A stretch of DNA of 64,000 bases from Skermanella aerolata KACC 11604 (GCF_000936425.1 NZ_AVFK01000013.1:121790-185789), one strand, 5' to 3'; positions 45,467 to 53,783 are shown, counted from the stretch's first letter. Numbers and translations: made by a program. Notes: generated from the letters alone by a model not told the origin.

Positions 45467-46539
45467 AGCAGGAACAGGCCCGGCAGCCGGTCGAACGACG
45501 GGTCGAGCAAACGGCTATACCGCACCCCGCCGTCGAGGAATGGAACGGCGAGACCTATTACGGCCAAGCCTCGGTCAAGCCCAGCCCGTTCGACTGGAGG
45601 GTCGCGGCCTATGTCTATGTCGCGGGGCTGGCAGGGTCGGCGCAGATCATCGCGACCCTGGCCGACCGGCTGGGCGACGAGCGGGACGAGACGACCATAC
45701 GGAACGGCCGGTTCCTGGCCGTGGCCGGAGTAGCGATCGGCGCGCCGCTGCTGATCATGGACCTGAAGACCCCCAGCCGCTTCTACAACATGCTGCGGAT
45801 CTACCGGACCAGTTCGCCCATGTCGTTCGGGTCGTACATCCTGGGGGCGTTCGGCGCCGCGAGCGGGTTGACCGCCGTGGCGCACCTGATCGGAGAGCGG
45901 CGGGCCGACGGCGGACGCTCTCCCATGCGCCGCGCGGCCGACATGACGCAGGTTCCGGCCGCCTTCCTGGGTGCCGGCATGAGCACCTACACCGCCGCAC
46001 TCCTGAGCGCCACCAGCACGCCCCTCTGGGCATCGGCGCCACAGGCGATGGCGGCGCAGTTCGGAACCTCGTCCATGGCGACGGCGGCGGCGGCGCTGTC
46101 GCTCGGTGAACAGATCGCCGGTAATGCGGACAACAGCCGGCGCCTGGACGGCCTTGCCGCCGTGGCGGCGGCGGGCGAACTGATCGCGACGGCGTTCGCC
46201 GAGAAGCGCCACCGGGAGACCGGAGTAGGCGCCACCCTGCGCGACGGCCCCATCGGCATGAGCTACAAGACCGGTGCGCTGGCCCTGGGACTTGGCGTCC
46301 CGCTGGTTTGCCATTCGATCAACGCGCTGTCGAAGCGGCCCAGCCGCGGACTTTCGATCCTGGGATCGCTGGCTCTGCTGGCCGGCGGGATGGTCATGCG
46401 GCAGGCGATCTTCCAGGCAGGCAATAAGTCGGCCGAACGGCCCGATGATTACTTCCGCTTGACCCAGCGTATACCCGAGGGGGCAAAGCCGCGCCGCCGC
46501 GTCGACCGTGCCGTCGATGCGCGGGGGCGACTGCCATGA
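45463..46539 (+). CDS. NrfD/PsrC-type membrane subunit of the formate dehydrogenase
   Basis: A 358-residue membrane protein with about eight hydrophobic helices. WRVAAYVYVAGLAGSAQIIATL, ... GAPLLIMDLKTPSRFYNMLRIYRTSSPMSFGSY and GERRADGG-type loops match the NrfD/PsrC/DmsC-like quinone-reactive family, not the diheme cytochrome b (FdnI) normally paired with FdnGH. It contains no obvious heme-binding histidine pattern. It would take electrons from the four-cluster subunit to quinone or directly to a membrane partner. ATGA overlaps on both sides bind it into the operon. Confidence 0.88.
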   Translation: MKQEQARQPVERRVEQTAIPHPAVEEWNGETYYGQASVKPSPFDWRVAAYVYVAGLAGSAQIIATLADRLGDERDETTIRNGRFLAVAGVAIGAPLLIMDLKTPSRFYNMLRIYRTSSPMSFGSYILGAFGAASGLTAVAHLIGERRADGGRSPMRRAADMTQVPAAFLGAGMSTYTAALLSATSTPLWASAPQAMAAQFGTSSMATAAAALSLGEQIAGNADNSRRLDGLAAVAAAGELIATAFAEKRHRETGVGATLRDGPIGMSYKTGALALGLGVPLVCHSINALSKRPSRGLSILGSLALLAGGMVMRQAIFQAGNKSAERPDDYFRLTQRIPEGAKPRRRVDRAVDARGRLP

Positions 46540-46868
46540 TCGACAGGCAGGGTTGCGACAAGGCGCTGGAAACGCTGGACCGCGTGCTGGACGAAAAGCC
46601 CGAGCAGTACCACGAGGAAGTCGTGGAAGTCTTGAGATGCCTGGTCTCGATCCGGAACCATCTGATCGCCCGCCGCCGGTCCGAACCGTCCGGCGATCTG
46701 GACGAGCGGCTCGATCATGCCAACGTCGTGATCAGCGTGATGACCTCGGGCAGTTTTCCTGTCGTAGGGCTCAACCACGAACGCCTCAAGCAGGCCCGCG
46801 ACCTCATGGCCAGCATCCTGGATACCCTCCAGCCCGACGCGAAGGCGAACCAGCCTTCGTCCCCCTGA
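46536..46868 (+). CDS. Small helical protein of the formate dehydrogenase operon
   Basis: A 110-residue, mainly helical protein (ALETLDRVLDEKPEQYHEEV; RCLVSIRNHLIARR; RLKQARDLMASILDTL). No cofactor motif, signal or membrane segment. Its start overlaps the NrfD-like gene (ATGA), and it ends 26 bases before the cytochrome oxidase subunit II gene. I do not recognise a family. Its place exactly between the dehydrogenase and oxidase halves makes an assembly or bridging role conceivable, but nothing in the sequence proves it. Confidence 0.65.
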   Translation: MIDRQGCDKALETLDRVLDEKPEQYHEEVVEVLRCLVSIRNHLIARRRSEPSGDLDERLDHANVVISVMTSGSFPVVGLNHERLKQARDLMASILDTLQPDAKANQPSSP

Positions 46869-46894
46869 CCTCCCCCGGAAGAGCTTGGCCGATC

Positions 46895-47938
46895 TTGCTG
46901 CACGACCCGACAGACCCCCATCCACCGCCGGAACCGACCCGCAGCCGTGCCGGAGCCGCTAAAGCCGTAGCGGCCGCCCTTCCCGTGCTTGCGTCCTGCT
47001 CCGGTCCGCAGTCGACGTTCACGGCCGCCGGAAGTGAATCCGAAAGCATCCTCCACCTGTTCTATGTGATGCTGGCGGGCGCTTCGGTCATCTGGCTCTT
47101 CGTCATCGGCCTCAGCCTTTATGCGGTGCGCTCGACCCCCGCCCGCGACAGTGCCCGCATAGGGGTCCGGCTGATCGTCTGGGGCGGCTGCGTCTTCCCG
47201 ACCGTCGTGCTGGCGCTCTTGTTGTACTGGGGCCTGGAGAAGATGCCGGGGTATCGCCGGCCGGCGGACGGTCCAAGGATCGCGGTATCCGGCGAGCGCT
47301 TCTGGTGGCGTGTCGCCTACGACGTCGAGGGCGAACCGGGCATCGTCAAGAGCCTGCCCACCGGCGGCGTCGAAAGCGCCAACGAAATCTGGATACCGGT
47401 TGGCCGCCGGACCGAGATCCTGCTTGGCAGCCCCGACGTGATCCACTCCTTCTGGGTTCCGGCATTGGCCGGCAAGACCGACATGATACCGGGCCGGGTC
47501 AACCGGATCGTCCTGGAACCGCTGGTCGCGGGTGTCTACAACGGCGTCTGCGCCGAGTTCTGCGGCGATGCCCATGCCCAGATGGGTCTCCGCGTCGTCG
47601 CCGTCCCGGAAGCCGAGTATGCGGCTCATGTCGCGGCAATGGCCGAGCCCGCCGCCGTCGTGTCGGGCAGAGGGGTCGATGCCTTCCTCGGCAACGGGTG
47701 CGCCGCCTGCCACACCGTCCGCGGAACGCCGGCTGCGGGCTCCGTCGGACCGGATCTCACCCACGTGGCGTCCCGGCTTACCCTCGGCGCCGGCCTGCTG
47801 GAAAACAACAGGGAGAACCTGACCGCCTTCATCCGCGCCACCGACCATGTGAAACCGGGTGTGCAGATGCCGGCCTTCGGCATGCTCCCCGATGACGATA
47901 TCGCGGTCATCGCGAACTGGCTGGGAGAACTGCGATGA
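46895..47938 (+). CDS. coxB: Cytochrome c oxidase subunit II with fused cytochrome c (caa3 type)
   Basis: About 347 residues. A lipoprotein-like signal (lipobox LASC, C35) is followed by two membrane helices, the CuA domain (IHSFWVPALAGKTD; CAEFCGDAHAQM) and a C-terminal cytochrome c domain (CAACH). The combination defines a caa3-type oxidase. The start is uncertain. I use TTG at 46895, because the reading frame before it runs into the previous gene and no ATG is available; a GGAAGAG site is 11 bases upstream. The stop overlaps the CoxA-CoxC start (ATGA). Confidence 0.85.
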   Translation: MLHDPTDPHPPPEPTRSRAGAAKAVAAALPVLASCSGPQSTFTAAGSESESILHLFYVMLAGASVIWLFVIGLSLYAVRSTPARDSARIGVRLIVWGGCVFPTVVLALLLYWGLEKMPGYRRPADGPRIAVSGERFWWRVAYDVEGEPGIVKSLPTGGVESANEIWIPVGRRTEILLGSPDVIHSFWVPALAGKTDMIPGRVNRIVLEPLVAGVYNGVCAEFCGDAHAQMGLRVVAVPEAEYAAHVAAMAEPAAVVSGRGVDAFLGNGCAACHTVRGTPAAGSVGPDLTHVASRLTLGAGLLENNRENLTAFIRATDHVKPGVQMPAFGMLPDDDIAVIANWLGELR

Positions 47939-50463
47939 GCGCCACTCATGACGGTCGCGATGCCGAGGAGCTTCGCAAAGGCCAGGAAGAACGGCTGAAC
48001 AAGGTCTGGGAAACGCCGAAGGGCTGGCGCTACTGGTCGGTGGTCAACAACACGGAAGTCGGCATCTGGTACACCGCGACATCCTTCGCCTTCATGCTTT
48101 TTGCCGGTGTGCTGGGACTGCTGGCCCGCGTTCAGCTCGCCGTTCCCGAGAACGACTTCCTGACGGCAAGCTTCTACAATCAGGTCTATACGCTGCACGG
48201 AACGGTGATGATGTTCCTGTTCGCGGTGCCGATCTTCGAGGCGGTGGCCATCGTCATCCTGCCCCAGATGCTCGGAGCCCGCGATCTGCCGTTCCCTCGG
48301 CTGTCGGCCTTCGGCTACTGGTGCTTCCTGATCGGCGGCGTCTTCGTCTCGGGCTCGATCTTCTTCGGTGCGGCACCGGAGGGCGGCTGGTTCATGTATC
48401 CGCCGCTGACGACGCAGGAACGGTTCACGCCGGGCTACGGTCCAGACATCTGGCTGCTCGGCCTGTCGTTCATCGAAGTCGCCTCCATCGCCGCCGCCGT
48501 CGAACTGATCGTCGGAACCCTGAAATGTCGCCCGCCCGGCATGCGGCTCAACCTGATGCCGCTTTACGCCTGGTACGTGCTCGTCGTCGCCGGCATGATC
48601 CTGTTCGCGTTCCCGCCGTTGATTGCGGGCGACATCCTGTTCGAACTCGAAAGGCTGTTCAACTGGCCGTTCTTCGATCCGGAACGCGGCGGCGACCCGA
48701 TGCTGTGGCAGCACCTTTTCTGGATCTTCGGTCATCCGGAAGTGTACATCGTGTTCCTTCCAGCTATCGCTCTGGTAGCAATGATCATACCGACCTTCGC
48801 ACAGCGGCCCCTGATCGGCTATTCCTGGATCGTGCTGGCGGCGGTCGGCACCGGCTTCCTGTCCTTCGGCCTGTGGGTCCACCACATGTACGCGACCGGC
48901 TTGCCGTCGATCTCCTTGGGTTTCTTCTCGGCCGCTTCCGAAGCGGTGGCGATCCCGACAGGCGTCCAGGTCTTCGTCTTCATCGCGACCCTGCTGGCCG
49001 GCCGGGTCGTCAACTCCGTGCCGATGCTGTTCGTCAGCGGAGCGCTCGCCGTGTTCGTCATCGGCGGGCTGACCGGCGTCATGGTGGCGCTGGCGCCGTT
49101 CGACTGGCAGGCGCACGACACCTATTTCATCGTCGCTCACCTGCACTACGTCCTGATCGGAGGCATGCTCTTCCCGGTGGTCGCCGGCGTCTACTATTAT
49201 TGGCCGCTGGTCGGCTCGCGACGGCTGTCGGACCGGCTGGGCAAGATCGCCTTCTGGTTGATGCTGATCGGCTTCAACGTCGCCTTCTTCCCGATGCACC
49301 TGTCGGGGCTGATGGGAATGCCGAGGCGCGTCTGGACCTATCCGACGGGCCTGGGACTGGATCTTCCCAACCTGATATCGACGGTCGGAGCCTTCATCTT
49401 CGCCGCGGGTATCCTGATCATCGTCTTCGACATCCTTCGGCCGAAGGGGAACCAGCCCTACGCCGAGCGCAATACTTGGAATGCCGGAACGCTCGAATGG
49501 CTTTCCGAGGTCCCCGGCAAGTCTTGGGGCGTGCGCTGCGTCCCCATCATCAAGACGCGCTATCCGCTGTGGGAGCAGCCAGGCTTCATGGAGGACTACG
49601 ACAAGGGACGCTTCTATCTGGCCGACGCCGAGGAACTCCAGCGCGAGACGATGGTGACAAGCGTGCTCGACGGCGAGCCGGTGCAGTGTCTTCGCGTACC
49701 CGGCCCTACCTTCATGACGATGATCGCCGCGATCCTGCTGGGCGCCGTCTTCATCTTCGCGACCTTCCACTGGTGGGAAGCGACACTTGTCGCCATGGTC
49801 CTGACGACGATCTCGATCCTGGTCTGGCTGTGGCGCGGCACGTCGCTGATCCCGGAAAAAGCGGAGAAGGACGTCGGCCTCGGCCTCAGCCTGCCCCTTT
49901 ACAAGTCCGGCCCGCAATCGGTCGGCTGGTGGGCCATGTTCATCACCATGGTCGGCGACGGGACGGCCTTCCTGTCCCTCGTCTTCGGCTATTTCTTCTT
50001 CTTCACGATCCACGAGGACTTTCCGCCGACCGGAGCGCCGACCCCGGGCTTGCTGTGGCCGCTGGTCTCGCTGGCCCTGACGGCCGGAGCCTGGGCGGCC
50101 GCCTGGGCGGCGTTGAAGACGAACAAGGCGGGGAATGTCGCCGTGGCGCGGGTCCTGATGGCAGGCGGTACCGGTCTGGCATTGGCAGGCGGAGCGGCTC
50201 TCGTCTGGGCGCCGTACGGAGCCGGCCTCGACCCCGTCAGCCACGTCTATCCGGCCACGGTCTGGGTGCTCGTCATCTGGACGGTGGCCCATGCCGCCGT
50301 CGGCGCCCTGATGCTGGCTTATTGTCTGGCGCGCTCCTTCGCCGGCAGACTGACCCCGGTCTACGACATCGACATCGAGAATGTCGCCCTCTACTGGCAC
50401 TTCATGGCAGCGACAGGTCTGATCACGGTCGCCGCCATCGGCCTGTCTCCACTTGCGGCTTGA
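47935..50463 (+). CDS. coxA: Cytochrome c oxidase subunit I-III fusion
   Basis: An 842-residue fusion. Residues about 1-560 form subunit I with the low-spin heme histidine in LHGTVMMF, the CuB/crosslinked tyrosine motif FGHPEVY, the CuB pair HHMYATG, and the heme pair HDTYFIVAHLHYV. Residues from about 600 form subunit III (GPQSVGWWAMFITMVGDGTAFLSLVFGYFFFF and later helices). It reduces O2 to water and pumps protons. Fused CoxA-CoxC subunits are known in caa3/Rhizobium-type oxidases. The ATG overlaps coxB by four bases. No separate subunit III gene follows. Confidence 0.92.
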   Translation: MSATHDGRDAEELRKGQEERLNKVWETPKGWRYWSVVNNTEVGIWYTATSFAFMLFAGVLGLLARVQLAVPENDFLTASFYNQVYTLHGTVMMFLFAVPIFEAVAIVILPQMLGARDLPFPRLSAFGYWCFLIGGVFVSGSIFFGAAPEGGWFMYPPLTTQERFTPGYGPDIWLLGLSFIEVASIAAAVELIVGTLKCRPPGMRLNLMPLYAWYVLVVAGMILFAFPPLIAGDILFELERLFNWPFFDPERGGDPMLWQHLFWIFGHPEVYIVFLPAIALVAMIIPTFAQRPLIGYSWIVLAAVGTGFLSFGLWVHHMYATGLPSISLGFFSAASEAVAIPTGVQVFVFIATLLAGRVVNSVPMLFVSGALAVFVIGGLTGVMVALAPFDWQAHDTYFIVAHLHYVLIGGMLFPVVAGVYYYWPLVGSRRLSDRLGKIAFWLMLIGFNVAFFPMHLSGLMGMPRRVWTYPTGLGLDLPNLISTVGAFIFAAGILIIVFDILRPKGNQPYAERNTWNAGTLEWLSEVPGKSWGVRCVPIIKTRYPLWEQPGFMEDYDKGRFYLADAEELQRETMVTSVLDGEPVQCLRVPGPTFMTMIAAILLGAVFIFATFHWWEATLVAMVLTTISILVWLWRGTSLIPEKAEKDVGLGLSLPLYKSGPQSVGWWAMFITMVGDGTAFLSLVFGYFFFFTIHEDFPPTGAPTPGLLWPLVSLALTAGAWAAAWAALKTNKAGNVAVARVLMAGGTGLALAGGAALVWAPYGAGLDPVSHVYPATVWVLVIWTVAHAAVGALMLAYCLARSFAGRLTPVYDIDIENVALYWHFMAATGLITVAAIGLSPLAA

Positions 50464-50473
50464 GGAGGCTGAT

Positions 50474-50851
50474 TTGGCATTCTCCCGGCATACCGAAGAC
50501 AACCTCTGGACATTGATCGCGGCTCCGACAGTCTGGGCCTTCCATTTCCTTCTCAGCTACGTCGTCGCCGCCGTCGAATGCGCTCCGAACAGCGACATCT
50601 TCGAGCCGATCGGCGGAACGCGGCTCCTGGTGGCCGGCATTACGGTAATTGCCCTAGTAGCCATAGGCTTCGTCCTGTGGCGGTCCATCCGGGAGTGGCG
50701 CTATCACGGCGGCGGCTACCGCCACAACGAGGACACCGACCTCGACCGTGAGAGGTTCCTGGAGTTCTCGACAGTGCTTCTGGCGGCACTCTCCTTCGTC
50801 GGCGTGATATTCGTCGCGATGCCTGCACTTACCATCTGGGATTGCCGATGA
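50474..50851 (+). CDS. Small membrane protein of the caa3 oxidase operon
   Basis: A 125-residue protein with three predicted membrane helices (WTLIAAPTVWAFHFLLSYVV; GGTRLLVAGITVIALVAIGF; FSTVLLAALSFVGVIFVAM). I use TTG at 50474, because GAGGAGG lies five bases upstream; an earlier TTG overlaps the previous gene. Its stop overlaps the CtaG-like start (ATGA). Such proteins recur next to CoxA-CoxC fusion oxidases and may be an accessory or subunit IV-like component. Not assigned to a named family. Confidence 0.72.
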   Translation: MAFSRHTEDNLWTLIAAPTVWAFHFLLSYVVAAVECAPNSDIFEPIGGTRLLVAGITVIALVAIGFVLWRSIREWRYHGGGYRHNEDTDLDRERFLEFSTVLLAALSFVGVIFVAMPALTIWDCR

Positions 50852-51495
50852 CGGACACCACAGCCCCATTCGCCGTCAACCAGGCACATCTCTGGCCGCT
50901 CGCCGCCGGGCTGGCCCTGCTAGGATTCCTGTGGTTCGGCCCTCTCCCCGAAATGGCACGAGGGTCGTTCTCGGCACACATGGTGATGCATATGGGAGTC
51001 GTCGCAGTCGTGTCGCCGCTGCTCGCCCTCGGCATCTCACGGGCGCTTCCGGCACAAGTCGCGGCCCTGCCGCCCGCCTTGGCGATCGCGGCGTCGCTGT
51101 TCGAGTTCGCGGCCGTCTGGACATGGCACGCCCCGGCGCTGCATGACGCCGCCCGGATGCAAACCGGTCTCTTCGTCATGGAACAGGCATCGTTCCTTGC
51201 GGCAGGAGTCCTAGTCTGGACCACGGCGGTCGGAGCCAAGGCCGCCGGCGTCTGCGCGCTCCTGATCACGTCGATGCACATGGTTCTGCTCGGCGCGCTC
51301 CTGCTCCTGGCTCCCCGGGCGCTCTACGCCTGTGCCGCGGTCTGTTCGTCGGCAGCCTCTCTGACGCCGCTGGGTGACCAGCAGCTCGGCGGAGCGCTCA
51401 TGCTCGTCATCGGAGGATCGGCCTATCTTGCCGGTGGACTGGCGCTACTCTCGACCGTCCTGCGGGACCGGGCGCCGATAGGGGAGGCCGGCTAG
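50848..51495 (+). CDS. ctaG: CtaG-like (caa3-type) cytochrome oxidase assembly membrane protein
   Basis: A 215-residue membrane protein with about six helices and conserved histidines in SFSAHMVMHMG, WTWHAPALHDAA and SMHMVLLGALLLLAPR, as in the caa3_CtaG family that is needed for active caa3 oxidase (distinct from the CuB chaperone Cox11/CtaG). Start ATG 50848 overlaps the previous stop. TAG-ATG abuts the following cytochrome gene. Confidence 0.85.
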   Translation: MTDTTAPFAVNQAHLWPLAAGLALLGFLWFGPLPEMARGSFSAHMVMHMGVVAVVSPLLALGISRALPAQVAALPPALAIAASLFEFAAVWTWHAPALHDAARMQTGLFVMEQASFLAAGVLVWTTAVGAKAAGVCALLITSMHMVLLGALLLLAPRALYACAAVCSSAASLTPLGDQQLGGALMLVIGGSAYLAGGLALLSTVLRDRAPIGEAG

Positions 51496-52770
51496 ATGCG
51501 GATCGCTTTTACCCTGACCTGGAAGAAAGTCCTTGCCGCAGGTTTCGGCGCCGTCGTCCTAGCGCTTGCGGTCAGCTTCTCCGGCCTCGTCTCCATCGCC
51601 GCTTCTACTGGGCATTACAGCATCGTCGGCTGGTTCCTGCACTGGACGATGCAGAACTCCGTCGATCGCCAGTCCATGCTGATATCCGTTCCGGAAGGCG
51701 TCGATCTCGCGGACCCTGCACTAGTCCAGCGCACTGCGGGGCATTTCGCGACCGGCTGCGCGTCCTGCCATGGAGCGCCGGGCGTGCCGCAGTCGCCGGT
51801 CGTCCTGTCGATGACGCCGCATCCGCCCCGTCTGGAGAAAAACGTCGGAGAGTGGAAGGATCGGGAGCTCTTCTGGATCGTCAAGCATGGGATCAAATAT
51901 TCCGGCATGCCCGCCTGGGTCACCCAGGACCGCGACGACGAAGTATGGGCACAGGTCGCTTTCCTGCGCGCTCTTCCCGACATGACCGCCGAACGTTATA
52001 CCGAATTGGCGCTGGGCGGAACTCCCGCCGGCTCGCCGGCCGAACCCGGCGGCGAAGCAGCGGCGGCCTCCACCGGCGTGTTCGAGACGGCGCTTGCGGA
52101 CTGCTCGCGCTGCCATGGCCGCGATGGCCTCGGCCGTGGCTCGGGCGATGCGGCCGAGGCGTTCCCGGTCATCGCCGCGCAGCCCAAGGCCTATCTTCTG
52201 GCGACTCTGAAGGCATTTTCCACTGGTGCACGCCAGTCCGGCCTGATGCAGCCGCCCGCCAGACGCTATGACGACGCGACCTTGGCGGCCCTTGCGGACT
52301 GGTACGCCTCCCAGCCCAGGACCAACCGCTCCGAACCCGCTCTACGCATGAGCGAGACGGCAGGGGGCGACGGTATCCCAAGGCAAATCCTTCCTCACGG
52401 CTCCCGCAGCGAAAGCGCTATCGTCGCGTCCGCCGCTGCCGGCAATCTGCCCCCGGACCGGGCAGCGCTGCTCGACCTTGGCCGCATGATCGCGCAGGAA
52501 GGAATCGCAGCGCGAAAGATCCCCGCCTGCGAAAGCTGCCATGGTCTCGAGGGGCGGTCGAAGAACGACCACTATCCCTATATCAACGGCCAGCCCGAAT
52601 GGTACGCGAAGACCCATCTCGAACTCTGGAAGGAGGAAGAGCGCGGCGGAACGCACTTCTCCCACCTGATGTCTAAGATAGCGATCCACCTGACGGACGA
52701 GCAGATCGAAGCCGTCTCCGCATGGTATGCGGAGCAGGGCAGGGACCCGGCAAAACCAGACGCGCCGTAA
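51496..52770 (+). CDS. Membrane-anchored triheme cytochrome c
   Basis: A 424-residue protein with an N-terminal membrane helix (about 11-32) and three c-type heme sites: CASCH (88-92), CSRCH (203-207) and CESCH (345-349). Likely axial methionines occur in YSGMPAW (M138) and GLMQPP (M251). It faces the periplasm. It starts directly after the CtaG-like stop and closes the formate/oxygen operon. It is well placed to carry electrons into the caa3 oxidase, or between the dehydrogenase membrane subunit and the oxidase; the second is inference. Confidence 0.88.
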   Translation: MRIAFTLTWKKVLAAGFGAVVLALAVSFSGLVSIAASTGHYSIVGWFLHWTMQNSVDRQSMLISVPEGVDLADPALVQRTAGHFATGCASCHGAPGVPQSPVVLSMTPHPPRLEKNVGEWKDRELFWIVKHGIKYSGMPAWVTQDRDDEVWAQVAFLRALPDMTAERYTELALGGTPAGSPAEPGGEAAAASTGVFETALADCSRCHGRDGLGRGSGDAAEAFPVIAAQPKAYLLATLKAFSTGARQSGLMQPPARRYDDATLAALADWYASQPRTNRSEPALRMSETAGGDGIPRQILPHGSRSESAIVASAAAGNLPPDRAALLDLGRMIAQEGIAARKIPACESCHGLEGRSKNDHYPYINGQPEWYAKTHLELWKEEERGGTHFSHLMSKIAIHLTDEQIEAVSAWYAEQGRDPAKPDAP

Positions 52771-52827
52771 CGATCCAAGCCTGACCGGAGCGCCATCAGC
52801 GGCGCTTCCGGCGGTTTGCGAAATCAT

Positions 52828-52843
52828 TCAACCAACTAGTTGA
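52828..52843. promoter_or_regulatory. Upstream ArsR operator half-palindrome
   Basis: TCAACCAACTAGTTGA contains the perfect CAACTAGTTG core and the same TCAAC/GTTGA ends as the main operator at 52866. It overlaps the -35 hexamer, so bound repressor would block polymerase. Confidence 0.5.
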
Positions 52844-52868
52844 CTGTTCTCAAAATCCAGCGTATATT
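52840..52868 (+). promoter_or_regulatory. Near-consensus sigma-70 promoter
   Basis: TTGACT (52840-52845), a 17-base spacer and TATATT (52863-52868). The expected start point, about seven bases on, coincides with the ATG at 52876, so the transcript would have no leader. Confidence 0.65.
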
Positions 52869-52885
52869 CAACCACATGGTTGAAT
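52866..52885. promoter_or_regulatory. ArsR-type operator covering the start codon
   Basis: ATTCAACCA and TGGTTGAAT form perfect 9-bp arms around CA. The ATG of the regulator is inside the palindrome. It overlaps the -10 element, which is ideal for autorepression. Confidence 0.7.
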
Positions 52886-53241
52886 TAAATCCGCATCCCC
52901 TGGATACAGTTTTTCATGCACTCGGCGATGCGACCCGCCGCCACATGCTCCGCCAACTCGCGGGCGGAGAGCGGACGGTCGGGCAACTCGCGGAACCCTT
53001 CGCGATTTCGCTCGCCGCTGCCTCCAAGCACATCAAGGTACTGGAAAGCGCCGGACTGATCCGGCGCGAGGTTCGTGGCCGCACCCATCTGTGCCGCCTG
53101 GATCCTGGACCGCTCGCGAGCGCGCACGAGTGGCTGAACTTCTACGAACGCTTCTGGGCCAACCGCTTGGATGCCCTTGAACGCCTCCTCCGCGAGGAGG
53201 ACGCCCGCAAGCCCCCCGCCCCCAAAGGAGACGACCAATGA
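52876..53241 (+). CDS. ArsR/SmtB-family transcriptional regulator
   Basis: A 121-residue winged-helix repressor beginning MVELNPHPLDTVFHALGDATRR, the usual start of the ArsR group coupled to SRPBCC (AHSA1) genes. The recognition helix lies in ISLAAASKHIKVLESAGLI, followed by the wing RREVRGRTHLCRL. It lacks the Cys metal-sensor motif of SmtB/ArsR. No ribosome site precedes the ATG, which coincides with the predicted transcription start. It overlaps the SRPBCC gene by four bases (ATGA). Confidence 0.9.
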   Translation: MVELNPHPLDTVFHALGDATRRHMLRQLAGGERTVGQLAEPFAISLAAASKHIKVLESAGLIRREVRGRTHLCRLDPGPLASAHEWLNFYERFWANRLDALERLLREEDARKPPAPKGDDQ

Positions 53242-53771
53242 CCGAGCTAGCGACACTGGACGCTTATGGCGAGCTGATAGAGCCCGCTACCTTGAAGATT
53301 CAGCGGCTTCTGCCCGGCTCCGTCGATCGATGCTGGGCTTACCTGACCGAAAGCGAGCTGCGCCGCCAGTGGCTGGCAGCCGGCGAAATGGAGATGAAGG
53401 TCGATGCGCCCTTCGAATTCGTCTGGCGCAACGACGAACTCAGCGACCCACCCGGCGAGCGGCCGGCCGGCTTCCCCGAAGAACACCGGTTGCAGAGCCG
53501 GATCATCGAACTCGACCCACCGCGCAAGCTCGCCATTGCCTGGGGAACCACCGGCGGCGTTTCCTTCGAGCTGGAGCCCCAAGGCGATCAGGTTCTTCTC
53601 ACGGTAATCCATCGCCGTCTGCCCGATCGCGAGACCTTGCTGAACGTCAGCGCAGGCTGGCACGCCCATCTCGACACGCTGGCCTCGCGGGCGAGGGGAG
53701 AGCAGGCGACTTCGTTCTGGGACAGATGGACCCGGCTCAAGGCGGAATACGGCCGGCGTCTGCCCGCCTGA
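53238..53771 (+). CDS. SRPBCC/AHSA1-family protein
   Basis: A 177-residue START-like protein with LLPGSVDRCWAYLTESELRRQWLAAGEME and RIIELDPPRKLAIAW, typical of the AHA1/activator-of-Hsp90-like group that binds hydrophobic ligands. The ArsR-SRPBCC gene pair is a very common two-gene unit; function is usually unknown, with ligand-responsive detoxification suspected. Followed by a strong terminator at 53784. Confidence 0.86.
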   Translation: MTELATLDAYGELIEPATLKIQRLLPGSVDRCWAYLTESELRRQWLAAGEMEMKVDAPFEFVWRNDELSDPPGERPAGFPEEHRLQSRIIELDPPRKLAIAWGTTGGVSFELEPQGDQVLLTVIHRRLPDRETLLNVSAGWHAHLDTLASRARGEQATSFWDRWTRLKAEYGRRLPA

Positions 53772-53783
53772 GCTGGAAAAGGA

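Noticed and set aside
47626..50502. A 958-residue open frame antisense to the oxidase genes
   Set aside because: Composition is Asp/Arg/Gln/His-rich with no domain, the usual reflection of high-GC genes on the other strand; the oxidase motifs on the plus strand are unambiguous.
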